Of a stretch of 64,000 nt of DNA, positions 35,563-45,379 are shown piece by piece. The notes under the pieces were generated by a model. It did not search any database, was not told the DNA's origin, and saw only the letters and a list, made by a program, of their open reading frames with translations. Origin of the DNA: Thermoplasmatota archaeon (GTDB lineage Archaea > Thermoplasmatota > Thermoplasmata > UBA10834); the NCBI GenBank assembly GCA_018818785.1, contig JAHIRF010000002.1, forward strand, positions 62,001 through 126,000, in the 5' to 3' direction. Position 1 is the stretch's first letter, and each line of letters begins with the position of its first letter. The position numbers and the translations under genes were made by a program.

Positions 35563-35807
35563 GATGCCTGCTCATCCTCGGATATAGAATCGAGATAATC
35601 TTCGGCTGATTCACAGTTGCCCTTGCCGACGCACCCGAAACGCGCATATTTCCTGCAATAATCTCCAGAAATGTCGTGATGCTCGCACAACTTGGATTCA
35701 CGTACTATCTCGCAATGCTGTCGGATGCATGCATATCCCGAGTATTTCCCTTCGCACATGCCATTCTTGCTTAGGTGTTTGCAATGCAGGGCATCATCCC
35801 TCCTCAA
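35559..35807 (-). CDS. Small Cys-rich protein (Cys4 module, copy 2)
   Basis: The 82-residue protein contains eight cysteines. The second half has C-x9-C-x7-C-x5-C (HHDISGDYCRKYARFGCVGK), nearly the same as a stretch in the upstream gene. It overlaps the upstream gene by 14 nt and the convergent CoaD-DUF84 gene by 4 nt (CTAG shared by both stops). A metal-binding, possibly zinc or iron-sulfur, role is likely. No family was recognised. Confidence 0.6.
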   Translation of the reverse strand: MRRDDALHCKHLSKNGMCEGKYSGYACIRQHCEIVRESKLCEHHDISGDYCRKYARFGCVGKGNCESAEDYLDSISEDEQAS

Positions 35808-36231
35808 ATCTCTTGAACAATCTATCCTGATGCTGGCTGAAATGAGTCATGTATGAGTCTGGGGTTGCGCAATTGTCTTTCCCTGCACAGAAGAATCTTT
35901 TGTACTTCTCGCAATAGAGTCCAAGCCATTTGTCGGCACCGCATCCGGCATTCGATTGTGATACCACTCTCTTAGTGAGTATATTCATCTCGGAGAACTG
36001 GCACTTATTCTCACCGACACATTCAAGGCTATCTATGTGGCGGTTAGCACAAGCTCCGCTAAGGTAGCTGTACTTACACATTCGTTTCCCATCCCGTGTC
36101 CCGCAGGACAATACTGAATGTGCGTGAGCGCACATAAATGTATGTGGTATGTCGCATTTCATATCGGTGTTATCTCGAAACTGGGGAGGGCAGTTATGAT
36201 CTGGATCCGTTGGTATATCCAGCTCCCTCAA
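35794..36231 (-). CDS. Cys-rich protein with two Cys4 modules (copy 1)
   Basis: The 145-residue protein has 12 cysteines arranged in repeats: C-x8-C-x9-C-x5-C at about 52-77 and C-x9-C-x7-C-x5-C at about 97-121 (the latter shares YC-KY-RF-C-GK-NC with the downstream protein). It begins 4 nt inside the end of the histidine kinase gene, so it is translated with it. A soluble metal-binding protein coupled to the kinase is the simplest reading. No family was recognised. Confidence 0.65.
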   Translation of the reverse strand: MRELDIPTDPDHNCPPQFRDNTDMKCDIPHTFMCAHAHSVLSCGTRDGKRMCKYSYLSGACANRHIDSLECVGENKCQFSEMNILTKRVVSQSNAGCGADKWLGLYCEKYKRFFCAGKDNCATPDSYMTHFSQHQDRLFKRFEEG

Positions 36232-38852
36232 TATGAGGAGTGTTGGCTTTTGCGCTTTCTGAGTTGAGGCTTAGTCCTGTATTTGCCTGGAGGGATGTGA
36301 ATGACGAACATCGCACACTCACCAGCTGTTCCATTTTCAGATATCGTCATGCCGGTGATGCCCAGTATCTCCTTGGCCAAGTAAAGGCCATAGCCACGCT
36401 GTTCCCCGTCCATGGCGCTATCTCTTTTGAAAATCGATGTCTTCTGCTCCACGGGGATTCCCATGCCATCGTCCTGGCAGATTATCCTCATGCCATCCCG
36501 ATCACGCACGAAGGAGAATTTAATCTTCCTAACGACACCGCCATGTCTGATGGAATTATCGATCAAGTTGTAGAAGACCTTCTCGAGCATAGGGTCTGCA
36601 AACACTTCAAGGTCCCTCAATTCGATGACAACGGAGACATTCTTCGTGTCCATGTTGCTCGCTGCTTTCTTGCAAGATGCTCTCACATCCACCCATTGCG
36701 GCCTCTTTGCTCCCATGTTCTGATAATCCCTGGCGAACTCCAGATGGTGCTTTATTGAATTCGTCGCCAGATAGAGCTTCTGCAGTGTCCCTGAGAGCTT
36801 CTCATCTCTCGCCTGCTCCCTGGCTAATTCGAGATAACCATATAGCACGGAAAGCTGGTTCAGGATATCGTGGCGAGTGATCTTTGCCAGTATGTCGATC
36901 TTTCGCCTGACTTGCTCTAGCGCGTCTTCGTAGTATCTTCTCTCAGTCTGATCAACTAGAGATATGACCATGCGCTCCGCGGTTGGAAGGGTCGATGCCG
37001 TCGCTATGAACGCCTTCTCATTTCCGAATTTGTCCTTGGACCTGAACTCATATGATTGAATTGCTGACGCAGGATCATCCATTTTCTTCTTGCCAATGTC
37101 TATTAGTTTCTTGACATCGCGCTCAGCGAAGAAATCAGCTAAATTCATCTTTCCCTCGATATCTGATTTCTGGTAGCCAGAGATTCTCTCGAACTCCGAG
37201 TTGACCAGGATCACGATTGAATCATTGTCCGCAATTATGAGCGAATCGCCGACCGTCTCGAAGATGGTCCTGTAACGTTCTTCGCTCTGGGTCAACTCCT
37301 TCTGTGCGAGCTTACACTTGGTGACATCGATGTGTGATACGACCGCGCCTCCCCGTTTCCTTTGGAGCGAGGTCACCTGCGCCGAGAACCATCTCTCTTC
37401 ACCGTTGACATCGCCCGAGTATTCGACGGAGAATGATTCCTTCTCTCCACCAAGGACTGATACTATGCCCTTGAGTATGGCGCGAGCATCTCTGACATCA
37501 TTCGACGCCTTCTCACATTCGTCGAGATAATTCGCTCCCACTCCGACGCTGCCAGTGTCTCCCTTGTTCTGCCTAGCGAACATCCACCAACTGCGATTGA
37601 CAGCGACGATGTCTCCTCTGCTGTCGAGTACGGCGATGTTTGCATCTAGTGAGTCAAGCACCGCACGATTGAACGCTCCGCTCTCTCTCAGTGCATCCTC
37701 GGCTCTCTTTCTTGCGGTGACATCCAGTCCCGCGCCGTTTATTTCAATGAGTTGGGTGCCATCCTCTGACCATAAATTGAACGAATTCCAGACGACCGTT
37801 CGTGTCTCACCATCCTTGGCCATGAGAGTCATCTCGAAATCCTCAACTTCTCCCTCTTCGAATCGAAGCATGAGTGAGTCGACCTGGCTGCGGAGATCAC
37901 CCGGATAGAACACATCCCACCAATTCTTGCCAATGAGCTCGGAAGGTTGGTAACCACTCAATGCTTCCACGTAATCGTTAACGAAGATAGTCTCGCCAGA
38001 TGGAGACAACGTGCAGATGAGGTTGGGGGCGGTGACGACGAGTCTTCGGTACTGTGATTCAGATCTCCGGAGTTCCTCCTCGGCCTTCCTCTTCTGTGTG
38101 ATGTCGTCTCCTATGCTTGCCGTGCCGATGGGATTCCCGTCACGGTCTCTGAGTGCTGTCGAGTCCCAGCTGATCAGGACTTTTCCTCCGTTCTTCGTAT
38201 TCAGCAGGGTCTCATATTGGCTTCCTGCGGGATACATGCCGAGTTCCATCACCCGTCGCTGCTCTTCTCGAAACTCATCCCTCTTCTCTGGTGAGAGAAA
38301 TATCTCGACGGCGTTTCGTCCCATGAGTTCATGCGTCTCATAGCCGACGATCCTGAGCAGATGGTCATTGCAGTATGTGATGTTGCTCTCCTTATCGAGG
38401 ACGAGGGCGGCATGATGAATGTTTGCCAGCATGTTTCTGAATCGTCGCTCTGATTCCATCAGTTCCTGCCGGTCATGCAGCTTCTCGACAGATGATCTTA
38501 TCATGTTAGCGAGTTCAGCGAACTGAGACTTCGGGGCCCCTCCTTTCTGCAAATAGAAGCTGGCGCCGGAATTAAGCGCTTCTATAGCGACATCTTCCCT
38601 TCCCCTTCCCGTGAAGAGTATGAATGGGATGTCATTCTTCTGCGCCCTCAGGGTCTTCAATAATTCTATGCCGTCCATCTCTGACATCTGATAATCGGAG
38701 ACGACCGCATCTAAGCTTCCCGCGGATATCCTGTTGAGCGCTTCATTCGCGGATGTCGCAGTCTCGATTGCGAATTGACCCTGTTTCTCGAGAAAGAATC
38801 TGGCGAGCTCTAATAGTTGGGGCTCGTCATCGACGAGGAGTACACGGATCAA
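36228..38852 (-). CDS. Hybrid sensor protein: receiver, four PAS domains, histidine kinase
   Basis: The 874-residue cytoplasmic protein starts with a receiver domain (1-120, phospho-acceptor Asp53 in VVSDYQMSEMDG). Four PAS domains follow (about 135-260, 265-390, 395-515, 525-640), including PAC-like ends SIGDDITQKRKAEEEL and GAGLDVTARKRAEDAL. The kinase core has an archaeal-type H-box (AKITRHDILNQLSVLYGYLE) and HATPase motifs (VFYNLIDNSIRHGG, QDDGMGIP, RGYGLYLAKEI). No membrane span is present, so it senses an internal signal or redox state through PAS domains. It is first in a three-gene overlapping row with two Cys-rich proteins. Confidence 0.92.
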   Translation of the reverse strand: MIRVLLVDDEPQLLELARFFLEKQGQFAIETATSANEALNRISAGSLDAVVSDYQMSEMDGIELLKTLRAQKNDIPFILFTGRGREDVAIEALNSGASFYLQKGGAPKSQFAELANMIRSSVEKLHDRQELMESERRFRNMLANIHHAALVLDKESNITYCNDHLLRIVGYETHELMGRNAVEIFLSPEKRDEFREEQRRVMELGMYPAGSQYETLLNTKNGGKVLISWDSTALRDRDGNPIGTASIGDDITQKRKAEEELRRSESQYRRLVVTAPNLICTLSPSGETIFVNDYVEALSGYQPSELIGKNWWDVFYPGDLRSQVDSLMLRFEEGEVEDFEMTLMAKDGETRTVVWNSFNLWSEDGTQLIEINGAGLDVTARKRAEDALRESGAFNRAVLDSLDANIAVLDSRGDIVAVNRSWWMFARQNKGDTGSVGVGANYLDECEKASNDVRDARAILKGIVSVLGGEKESFSVEYSGDVNGEERWFSAQVTSLQRKRGGAVVSHIDVTKCKLAQKELTQSEERYRTIFETVGDSLIIADNDSIVILVNSEFERISGYQKSDIEGKMNLADFFAERDVKKLIDIGKKKMDDPASAIQSYEFRSKDKFGNEKAFIATASTLPTAERMVISLVDQTERRYYEDALEQVRRKIDILAKITRHDILNQLSVLYGYLELAREQARDEKLSGTLQKLYLATNSIKHHLEFARDYQNMGAKRPQWVDVRASCKKAASNMDTKNVSVVIELRDLEVFADPMLEKVFYNLIDNSIRHGGVVRKIKFSFVRDRDGMRIICQDDGMGIPVEQKTSIFKRDSAMDGEQRGYGLYLAKEILGITGMTISENGTAGECAMFVIHIPPGKYRTKPQLRKRKSQHSSY

Positions 38853-38936
38853 GACTTATGCCTCCCTGATTTCGAACATCTATTGACGTTGTCATTGATG
38901 ACAGGGGATATTATATTGTTGCAGGAGTGGATGGAG

Positions 38937-39023
38937 CGCTGAGGGGGAGATTTGAACTCCCGTGGTACGTAGTACCACCAACTCTCAAGGCTGGCGCCGT
39001 GAACCGGGCTTAGCTACCTCAGC
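38937..39023 (-). tRNA. tRNA-Ser(TGA)
   Basis: 87 nt on the minus strand. Acceptor GCTGAGG pairs with CCTCAGC, discriminator G. Anticodon loop CTTGAGA gives TGA. A long variable arm (GGTGGTACTACGTACCAC) is consistent with Ser. T arm with GTTCAAATC. Confidence 0.93.
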
Positions 39024-39039
39024 AGGTGATGATCCGTGG

Positions 39040-40695
39040 TCATTGTGATTCTCTTGCCCGGATGATCGACTCAAGGTCGAACTCAAACGCAGCGATCGGA
39101 TAGCCGAGTTCGAACGACTCGATCGTCAAAGGGGCCAGTTCTCCGAACACGCCCAGCAAACCTGAATCGTGCTTGATCGAAGCGCACCTGCCATCGGCAA
39201 ATGCCTGATTATCCAGCTTCTCGACGGTCACCATGAGGTCAAGAGCCGTCATCAATGATTGTATGTCTGATTTGCATTCAGTGAAGCTCGCTTTGGCATG
39301 TATGGATGCCCCTGACAGATATGTCACGTTCCTGTGATCCCGGACAGTATCGCCAATCTCGAAGACCCTCTGCGGAAGTTCACGGTGCTTGTTCTTCTTG
39401 AGCATGGTCAATATGCTCGGTATGAGTGATGTACGTATCTGCACATGGTCCTCGCTAACGGGGTTCATGATCCGGATAGCGTCGTCACGGACAGGCTGTC
39501 CCATGAATTCGTATTGATCCCTTGGATTCGAAAGGGATAGGGTTACGATCTCGAGATATCCAAGCCCGGTCAGTATGGGCCGTACCCTTGAAGAGAATCC
39601 GATAGTTGGGTCCTCAATTCCGAAAGTCGCCTTCCTTGGGAGTTCGGCCCCGAATTTGTCGAAGCCGTATCCGATGGCGACGTCCTCTGCGAGGTCCGCG
39701 GGATGGATGATATCTGCTCTGTAGGCCGGGATGAGGATCTGGAGCCCATCATCCCCTGATGTGGCACCGTAGCCCATCCTTCTGAGGCAATCTACCATTC
39801 CTTTGGCATCCAAGTCGATCCCTATGAGGTGGTTGACATAGTCTATTTCGAGGTTCATCATCCTCGGCTCGAGATTGGGTGCGCTGGCGCTGCTGCCACC
39901 CTGTTGCATGGAGACTGATTTGATGTTTCCGCCACGCTCCGCGAGAGCTGTCGCGATGATGTTCACTGCAGCCATGACTGCATTCGCGTCGGTCCCTGTG
40001 CAATCGACGAAGATATCTCTCGTATTCTCCGTGACTGCGGTAGTGATCCCATTTATTATTGGCGGGAATGAGAGCACCTTCCCGTCTCTGTCCAGGATTA
40101 TCGGGTACTTGTCCTTGCCATCCAGGACGAACGCGTATGCCTTGCCCTTCTCGTGTTCTTCGAGGATCTCCTTTAGATTCATCTCTCGAGAACCCTGCAG
40201 TGGCATGAACGTTATCTCGTCTGGTCTCACCGCTTTGTATGTGAATGGCGGCTTCACTTCTTTGATGTCGTGAAGCCCTATGGCAACCTTTTTTCTGTTA
40301 CGTCCGAGGGTTATGTGCAGCTTCTCCTGCAGGTCCATCATGGAGCGTATCAATGCGTCATCTATTCGATTCCCCTCTACGACCGCCGTCCATATAAATG
40401 GCCGAACGTCGTCCACGCTCGGGTCGACAAGGACCGAGAGATCCGAACGGGTAACAGGATATGATTTGAGGCCGATTTCTTTGCCAAGAAATGCTCGAAG
40501 TGCTCTCGCGATTCCTTCCACTGAGTAGAGGTCAGGTCGATCCGGAAAGAACTCGAAGGAGACATCATCCGATCCCTCATCGACTGAGTTGAGGTCCGCA
40601 CCCATCATGGGCAGCTTCTCTCGAAGTGTCTGCCTGGAGACCTGCATCCCGAGCAGGCGACATAGATCGGAATAGCTGAAATTGATTACTGGCAT
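39040..40695 (-). CDS. pheT: Phenylalanyl-tRNA synthetase beta subunit
   Basis: The 551-residue archaeal/eukaryotic-type beta subunit starts MPVINFSYSDLCRLLG. Visible stretches: VSFEFFPDRPDLYSVEGIARA, the B3/4 editing region with EIGLKSYPVTR-type start and RDIFVDCTGTDANAVMAA, and the C-terminal catalytic-like fold (YGFDKFGAELPRKATFG; MNPVSEDHVQIRTSLIPSIL). It is shorter than the bacterial form (about 800) as in all archaea. I chose ATG 40695. The alpha subunit gene is not in the window. tRNA-Ser lies 16 nt downstream. Confidence 0.95.
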   Translation of the reverse strand: MPVINFSYSDLCRLLGMQVSRQTLREKLPMMGADLNSVDEGSDDVSFEFFPDRPDLYSVEGIARALRAFLGKEIGLKSYPVTRSDLSVLVDPSVDDVRPFIWTAVVEGNRIDDALIRSMMDLQEKLHITLGRNRKKVAIGLHDIKEVKPPFTYKAVRPDEITFMPLQGSREMNLKEILEEHEKGKAYAFVLDGKDKYPIILDRDGKVLSFPPIINGITTAVTENTRDIFVDCTGTDANAVMAAVNIIATALAERGGNIKSVSMQQGGSSASAPNLEPRMMNLEIDYVNHLIGIDLDAKGMVDCLRRMGYGATSGDDGLQILIPAYRADIIHPADLAEDVAIGYGFDKFGAELPRKATFGIEDPTIGFSSRVRPILTGLGYLEIVTLSLSNPRDQYEFMGQPVRDDAIRIMNPVSEDHVQIRTSLIPSILTMLKKNKHRELPQRVFEIGDTVRDHRNVTYLSGASIHAKASFTECKSDIQSLMTALDLMVTVEKLDNQAFADGRCASIKHDSGLLGVFGELAPLTIESFELGYPIAAFEFDLESIIRARESQ

Positions 40696-40768
40696 GGTCA
40701 ATCTGCCATTCCGAGAAAAGTCGATGCGCATATAAAAGGTTATCAGGAATCATCGGCGAGTATCAAGA

Positions 40769-42058
40769 TCACTCGTCTTTTGGCGTTGATCGAATCGCGG
40801 TGATATTCGTTGATGTCGAGTTCGCTCCGGTCGCAGGCAGTCTCTTCTTATCTCTGACATATATGGCTATGATAGCCGTGGCGAGCGCGAGAGCTGCTGC
40901 CCCCACGATTATCGGTGCATCGTGGCTTATCCTGGCATATACGATGCTGAGTCCTGTGAGGCCCAGGATGTTGCCAATGCCTTGAACCGTCTGGTAAGCA
41001 CCCATCACACGTCCTCTCTCCTCCTTCAGCATGGTATCTGCGAGAAGGGCGCCAACAGAGGGATTTGAGATCGCCGCCCCAAGCTCAGAGATGGCCATCA
41101 GGATATAGATGTGCATGACATTTTCAGCGAATATCATTCCCGCCAGTCCCGTAGCCATGATGGCTCCACCTATTAGAATGAAGGGGACTCTTCCATGCTT
41201 GTCTGATAAAGTCCCGAAGTAGAGCGTACCCGCGGCCATGACCGCGGTCCCGATGGACATCGCGATGCCCACCTCCGTCAGGGACATGCTTATCTCATCG
41301 TACCAATACAGAATCAGGCCGAGCATGAACAGTCCTTGGACGATGCCCATGACCAATCCGCGGACTGTAAGGGCGATGAGAGTTCGATTGGCCTGCACAT
41401 TTCTCTTCCACGCGCCGAACATTGTGAACAGTGATGGATGCTCATCGCTCTGCGACCTAGCAGGTTCCTTAATAGAGCTGACGATGATCGCGCACAGCAC
41501 CGATAGTCCGGCGCCCAGGTAGAACGGATAGATGAAATTGATCTCTCCTGCGATGTATCCCCCTATCGCAGGTCCTGCGAAGATGCCAATCATCTGGACC
41601 GTCCCTTCGATGCCCATTGCCGTGGCCCTTTTGTCTTCGGGGACGATGTCTATTGTTAGAGCAAATGTCGCTGGGGCAACCATTGCAGCCCCAACCCCTT
41701 CGATTGCTCGCAAGACTGCGAACTGGAGAGCGTCGGTCACGAATGCAAGACCAAATGTGGTGACGCTGAAGACTATGAGCCCACCTATTATCATCTTCTT
41801 TCTTCCGACCTTGTCCGCCAGGTATCCAGATGGAGGTAGCGCGAGCACCAATGCCACGAAATAAAGGGCGAATATGCCTCCCATGGCGCCGTCGGTTATG
41901 CCGAGGTTCCTAGCCAATTCCGGCATGATCGGGGCGAGGAGGCCAAAGCCCAGGCTTACGACAACGAGTGCCGACATTAGTATTGAGAAGTCCCTAGTCA
42001 GTAGCCCTGACTTTCTCAATCGGTCCCTTATTCCGGGTTTGCCGCGATCATCTGCCAT
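40769..42058 (-). CDS. Major facilitator superfamily transporter
   Basis: The 429-residue protein has 12 predicted spans in two six-span halves. The motif-A loop between TM2 and TM3 is GYLADKVGRKKMIIGG, with a weaker copy (GTLSDKHGRVPFILIGG) between TM8 and TM9. Drug-efflux (DHA1-like) members look similar. The C-terminal tail is polar. The substrate is unknown. The gene stands alone on the minus strand, downstream of a divergent KaiC gene pair. Confidence 0.9.
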   Translation of the reverse strand: MADDRGKPGIRDRLRKSGLLTRDFSILMSALVVVSLGFGLLAPIMPELARNLGITDGAMGGIFALYFVALVLALPPSGYLADKVGRKKMIIGGLIVFSVTTFGLAFVTDALQFAVLRAIEGVGAAMVAPATFALTIDIVPEDKRATAMGIEGTVQMIGIFAGPAIGGYIAGEINFIYPFYLGAGLSVLCAIIVSSIKEPARSQSDEHPSLFTMFGAWKRNVQANRTLIALTVRGLVMGIVQGLFMLGLILYWYDEISMSLTEVGIAMSIGTAVMAAGTLYFGTLSDKHGRVPFILIGGAIMATGLAGMIFAENVMHIYILMAISELGAAISNPSVGALLADTMLKEERGRVMGAYQTVQGIGNILGLTGLSIVYARISHDAPIIVGAAALALATAIIAIYVRDKKRLPATGANSTSTNITAIRSTPKDE

Positions 42059-42230
42059 CGTGATTCACAATCGTGTACTTGATTCTTGAACGAATCGGTC
42101 ATTTGTGACCATGACTCGAGCTCGAAATCGGTAATGGGGCGTATTTCCATCTTCGCTAATAAAACATGCGTTTTAACAGTAAAATCTGCCTTGTCATGAC
42201 CTTAATTCTCATGATTTGGATTCTGATGGA

Positions 42231-42239
42231 AAAATATAA
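42231..42239 (+). promoter_or_regulatory. TATA box of the KaiC-like gene pair
   Basis: AAAATATAA, 64 nt before ATG 42303, giving a predicted leader of about 40 nt. Confidence 0.45.
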
Positions 42240-42302
42240 GCACCCTCATTTAGAATCGGATGGTATAGAAATGATATATCCTGCTCGCAGCTGGGGCTCG
42301 AA

Positions 42303-43355
42303 ATGATTAAGGATAAAGTCGAGATTGGAATACCTGGCATCGATGAGATGCTTGAAGGCGGACTGATCCCCGCCCGGCCATACATAGTGTCTGGTACAGC
42401 TGGCACGGGCAAGACTGCAATTGCCATGCGTTTCCTCATGGAGGGCGCCATGAACGGCGAACAGGTACTGTACGTGGCTATAGACGAACCCCCTAACGAG
42501 GTGAAGGCTAACATGACCTCGTTCGGGTGGGACATCTCAAAGATCTTCGTTTTCGATGGGACGCCTGACGTTCTGAGCTACGATAAGACTCCCGTCAGGG
42601 ATATTTCGACTGAGAGGCGGGTCGTGATGTTCAGAGACCTGCCAGAGAACATAAGACAAACATCCGTGAAAGGTCCTTCGGATATGACGATAAACACCAT
42701 TCAGGAACTTCTGAAACAGGAGATGAAGATCAGAAAATACTCACGCGTCGTAGTCGACTCGGTCACATCTCTTAGGCGGTTCTATATCCGCACCAGTGAG
42801 GAGTATCTGATCCTCCAATCATTCTTCCGATTGCTGTCCGACCTCGGGATAACGACCATCCTGACGGTGGAGCTGCCTGAGATATCCAAACCCGATGCAG
42901 AGTCGCACATGGCAAGGGGCGAGGTCAGGTTGTACAAATGGTTTGACGGGCGAGGTCTCGTGAGAGGCGTCACCATCGAGAAATACAGAGGGTCGTCCCA
43001 CGACTCCTCAATGCGATCTTTGAAGCTAGACGATACTGGCGTCCATGTCAAAGTAACCACACTGAAGAAGAAGGAGAAACCGAAGGACGAAGAGGAGGAA
43101 TCCGCCGCTGCCACGGATGACGCTGGAGATGTGGATGCGACTGAGGGTGTGGTTGAATCTCCTGAGGTCACAAGGCCGGCATCCAAACCTTCGAATAACG
43201 AACCGCCCGCTCCTCCAGAGGATGGAGCGCCTCCACTGGAGGTCGTTCCTGAGGAGCTGCCCCCTCCGCCAGAGGATAAGATCCTTCCCGTATCGCCATC
43301 ACCCGAGCGAATGGATGCCCCATCTGGAGGTGGAGACCTAGATGGCTCAAGATAA
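42303..43355 (+). CDS. KaiC/RadA-like ATPase with acidic-proline tail
   Basis: The 350-residue protein has a RecA/KaiC ATPase core: MLEGGLIPARPYIVSGTAGTGKTAIAMRF (Walker A), VAIDEPPNEVKANM, and Walker B YSRVVVDSVTSL. After about residue 258 the chain becomes acidic and very proline-rich (PPAPPEDGAPPLEVVPEELP), a disordered tail. Such single-domain KaiC-like ATPases are common in archaea and often act in signal transduction. It overlaps the next KaiC gene by 14 nt, so the two products probably form one complex. Confidence 0.85.
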   Translation: MIKDKVEIGIPGIDEMLEGGLIPARPYIVSGTAGTGKTAIAMRFLMEGAMNGEQVLYVAIDEPPNEVKANMTSFGWDISKIFVFDGTPDVLSYDKTPVRDISTERRVVMFRDLPENIRQTSVKGPSDMTINTIQELLKQEMKIRKYSRVVVDSVTSLRRFYIRTSEEYLILQSFFRLLSDLGITTILTVELPEISKPDAESHMARGEVRLYKWFDGRGLVRGVTIEKYRGSSHDSSMRSLKLDDTGVHVKVTTLKKKEKPKDEEEESAAATDDAGDVDATEGVVESPEVTRPASKPSNNEPPAPPEDGAPPLEVVPEELPPPPEDKILPVSPSPERMDAPSGGGDLDGSR

Positions 43356-44178
43356 ACACAACAGGATGAGCACCGGCATATCGGGGATGGATGATATGCT
43401 GAAGGGTGGGCTGATAGCAGGACGTCCGTACGTGGTGGCGGGCACCACAGGCAGCGGCAAGACCACATTTAGCATTCAATTCCTTCAGCAGGGGGTCAGA
43501 CAGGGCGAGAGGGCCCTTTTCGTGTCGATAGACGAGCCGCCGTCTGAACTTCGGGAGAATGTCCGTTTCCTGGGGTGGGATGTGGGGAAGATACGGATAC
43601 TTGACGTGCATCCTACTGCGAAGGCATACAATAGGAAGGATTCGCTCGTGGAAGTCGGCGCACAGAGGAGTGTGGGATCACTCCGCGAGGCTCGGCAGGA
43701 TGCTCGCGCGGAGGCCATGAAACAGGTCTCACCAGACCTGTCTCCTCAATCGCTCCAGATGATGCTCCGGCAGGAACTGCAGGAAGTAAGATACTCTCGA
43801 GTCGTCATCGATTCAATAACTTCATTGAAGCGCCTATCCGGTGGGGACGACGATGTGGATATGGGAATCATGTCATTGCTGAGGTTCCTTTCCGAGTCAA
43901 ATGTGACATGTATCCTGATCACGGACATGCCTGACCCTACGTCAATGGAACCCGAGACACTCATGGCGAGAGGTATGATTAGGTTCCACAAGCTCATGGT
44001 CGCGTCAAAGGCCGAGAGGTTCGTGACAATCGAGAAATTCAGAGGATCGGCACATGACACTCAACCCCGACCGATGAACATCACACGGAACGGGATTATC
44101 GTGGACTCTCACAAGAAGGTTCCAAAATCGATTCTGAAAATAATGCAGGCGGTCCCTTCATGGGATGCGAGGATATGA
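43342..44178 (+). CDS. Second KaiC/RadA-like ATPase
   Basis: The 278-residue protein is a paralogue of the preceding ATPase: MLKGGLIAGRPYVVAGTTGSGKTTFSIQF, VSIDEPPSELRENVRFLGWD, Walker B YSRVVIDSITSLKRL, and ARGMIRFHKLMV. It lacks the proline-rich tail. Tandem, overlapping genes suggest hetero-oligomer formation. Function unknown; related proteins interact with histidine kinases or archaellum regulators. Confidence 0.85.
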   Translation: MAQDKHNRMSTGISGMDDMLKGGLIAGRPYVVAGTTGSGKTTFSIQFLQQGVRQGERALFVSIDEPPSELRENVRFLGWDVGKIRILDVHPTAKAYNRKDSLVEVGAQRSVGSLREARQDARAEAMKQVSPDLSPQSLQMMLRQELQEVRYSRVVIDSITSLKRLSGGDDDVDMGIMSLLRFLSESNVTCILITDMPDPTSMEPETLMARGMIRFHKLMVASKAERFVTIEKFRGSAHDTQPRPMNITRNGIIVDSHKKVPKSILKIMQAVPSWDARI

Positions 44179-44233
44179 TCGGACGCATTCCAAATCCTAG
44201 AGTTTTTAGGGGAGATTGGCCCTTGCGGTCGCC

Positions 44234-45310
44234 ATGAAGAGTCAGTCTGTCGGGGGCCTTCCGATAGTCGAGGTGTCTGGCAAGCCGTACGACCTTGGTA
44301 AACAGGCAGGTTCGAAATGCGCGAAGAGGGCACGCGTCTACAAAGACGCGATTTCTCAGACCATCCTGCATTCGACCGGGATGTCGTGGGATAAAGCGGT
44401 CAGGAGAGCGAAGCTGTACCTGCCTCATGCGGAAGGATTCTACCCTGATTTCATAGAGGAGATCAAAGGCTATTCTGATGGGGCAAGGATACTTTTCGAA
44501 GACACGTTTGTACTTTGTTGTCACGAGTTGCTGAACCCGCTGGGGTTCCGAGGGTGCACAGATGTCGCTACGAACGGGGACGTGACTAAGAACGGCGATG
44601 TCCTCATTGGCCACAATGAGGACTGGTCAGAGAATCAACTCGAGACTGTAGTGCTGCTTCACGCGCGCCCTAGCACGAAGCCATCATTCGTCGCTACCTC
44701 ATATGCAGGGCTTGTGCCCTCCTCCGGGATGAACAGCAGCGGGATCAGCCTTACGGGAAACGCTCTGAATCCCAACGATACGAGGGTCGGCATACCGAAG
44801 CTATTCCCGGTGAGAAAAGCCCTCGAAGCAAGGCGGATCGGCGAGGCGGTCGAATATGCGATGCCTTCAAACCGCGCATCGAGTTACAACAATATCTGCT
44901 CGGACAAGAACGGGGAGATATATTCTCTAGAAGGCTCGGCAACCGATTATGCATGTATGTATGCAATCGATGGATACCTCGTCCACGCGAATCATTACGT
45001 GACGGAGAAGATGTCTCGCTTTGAACAGTACCCTAATTCCCTAGCGTGTTCTCTGGTGAGATACCATCGTGCGCTGAGGTTGATCGAGGCTCAGCTAGGC
45101 GAGGTCACGGTCGATTCGATCATATCAATCTTCAGGGACCATGTGGGCAAGCCAGGGTCAGTATGCAGGCACGCCGACCCGAAGGAGCATCCCCTGGATG
45201 TGTCTGAGACGATATTCTCCGTGATATATGATTTGACCAGCCTTCGTGCGCATGTCTGCAGGGGGAAGCCATGCACGGGTTCCTATGGATCATTCGACCT
45301 CAATGGATGA
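44234..45310 (+). CDS. C45-type Ntn acyltransferase / acid-amidase-like protein
   Basis: The 358-residue protein belongs to the isopenicillin N acyltransferase (C45) group of N-terminal nucleophile hydrolases. The expected autoprocessing site is Gly-Cys at residue 108 (NPLGFRGCTDVA), followed by NGDVLIGHNEDW. The N-terminal part (VSGKPYDLGKQAGSKC) matches the family prodomain. Archaeal members probably hydrolyse N-acyl amides. Start ATG 44234; an upstream TTG adds six residues. It ends 70 nt before tRNA-Ile. Confidence 0.82.
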   Translation: MKSQSVGGLPIVEVSGKPYDLGKQAGSKCAKRARVYKDAISQTILHSTGMSWDKAVRRAKLYLPHAEGFYPDFIEEIKGYSDGARILFEDTFVLCCHELLNPLGFRGCTDVATNGDVTKNGDVLIGHNEDWSENQLETVVLLHARPSTKPSFVATSYAGLVPSSGMNSSGISLTGNALNPNDTRVGIPKLFPVRKALEARRIGEAVEYAMPSNRASSYNNICSDKNGEIYSLEGSATDYACMYAIDGYLVHANHYVTEKMSRFEQYPNSLACSLVRYHRALRLIEAQLGEVTVDSIISIFRDHVGKPGSVCRHADPKEHPLDVSETIFSVIYDLTSLRAHVCRGKPCTGSYGSFDLNG

Positions 45311-45379
45311 GTATCGTGACAATATGACCAGGATGGAAAGTATTTAATCCCAATCACTGTATTGCGCAAAAAGCGCCAT

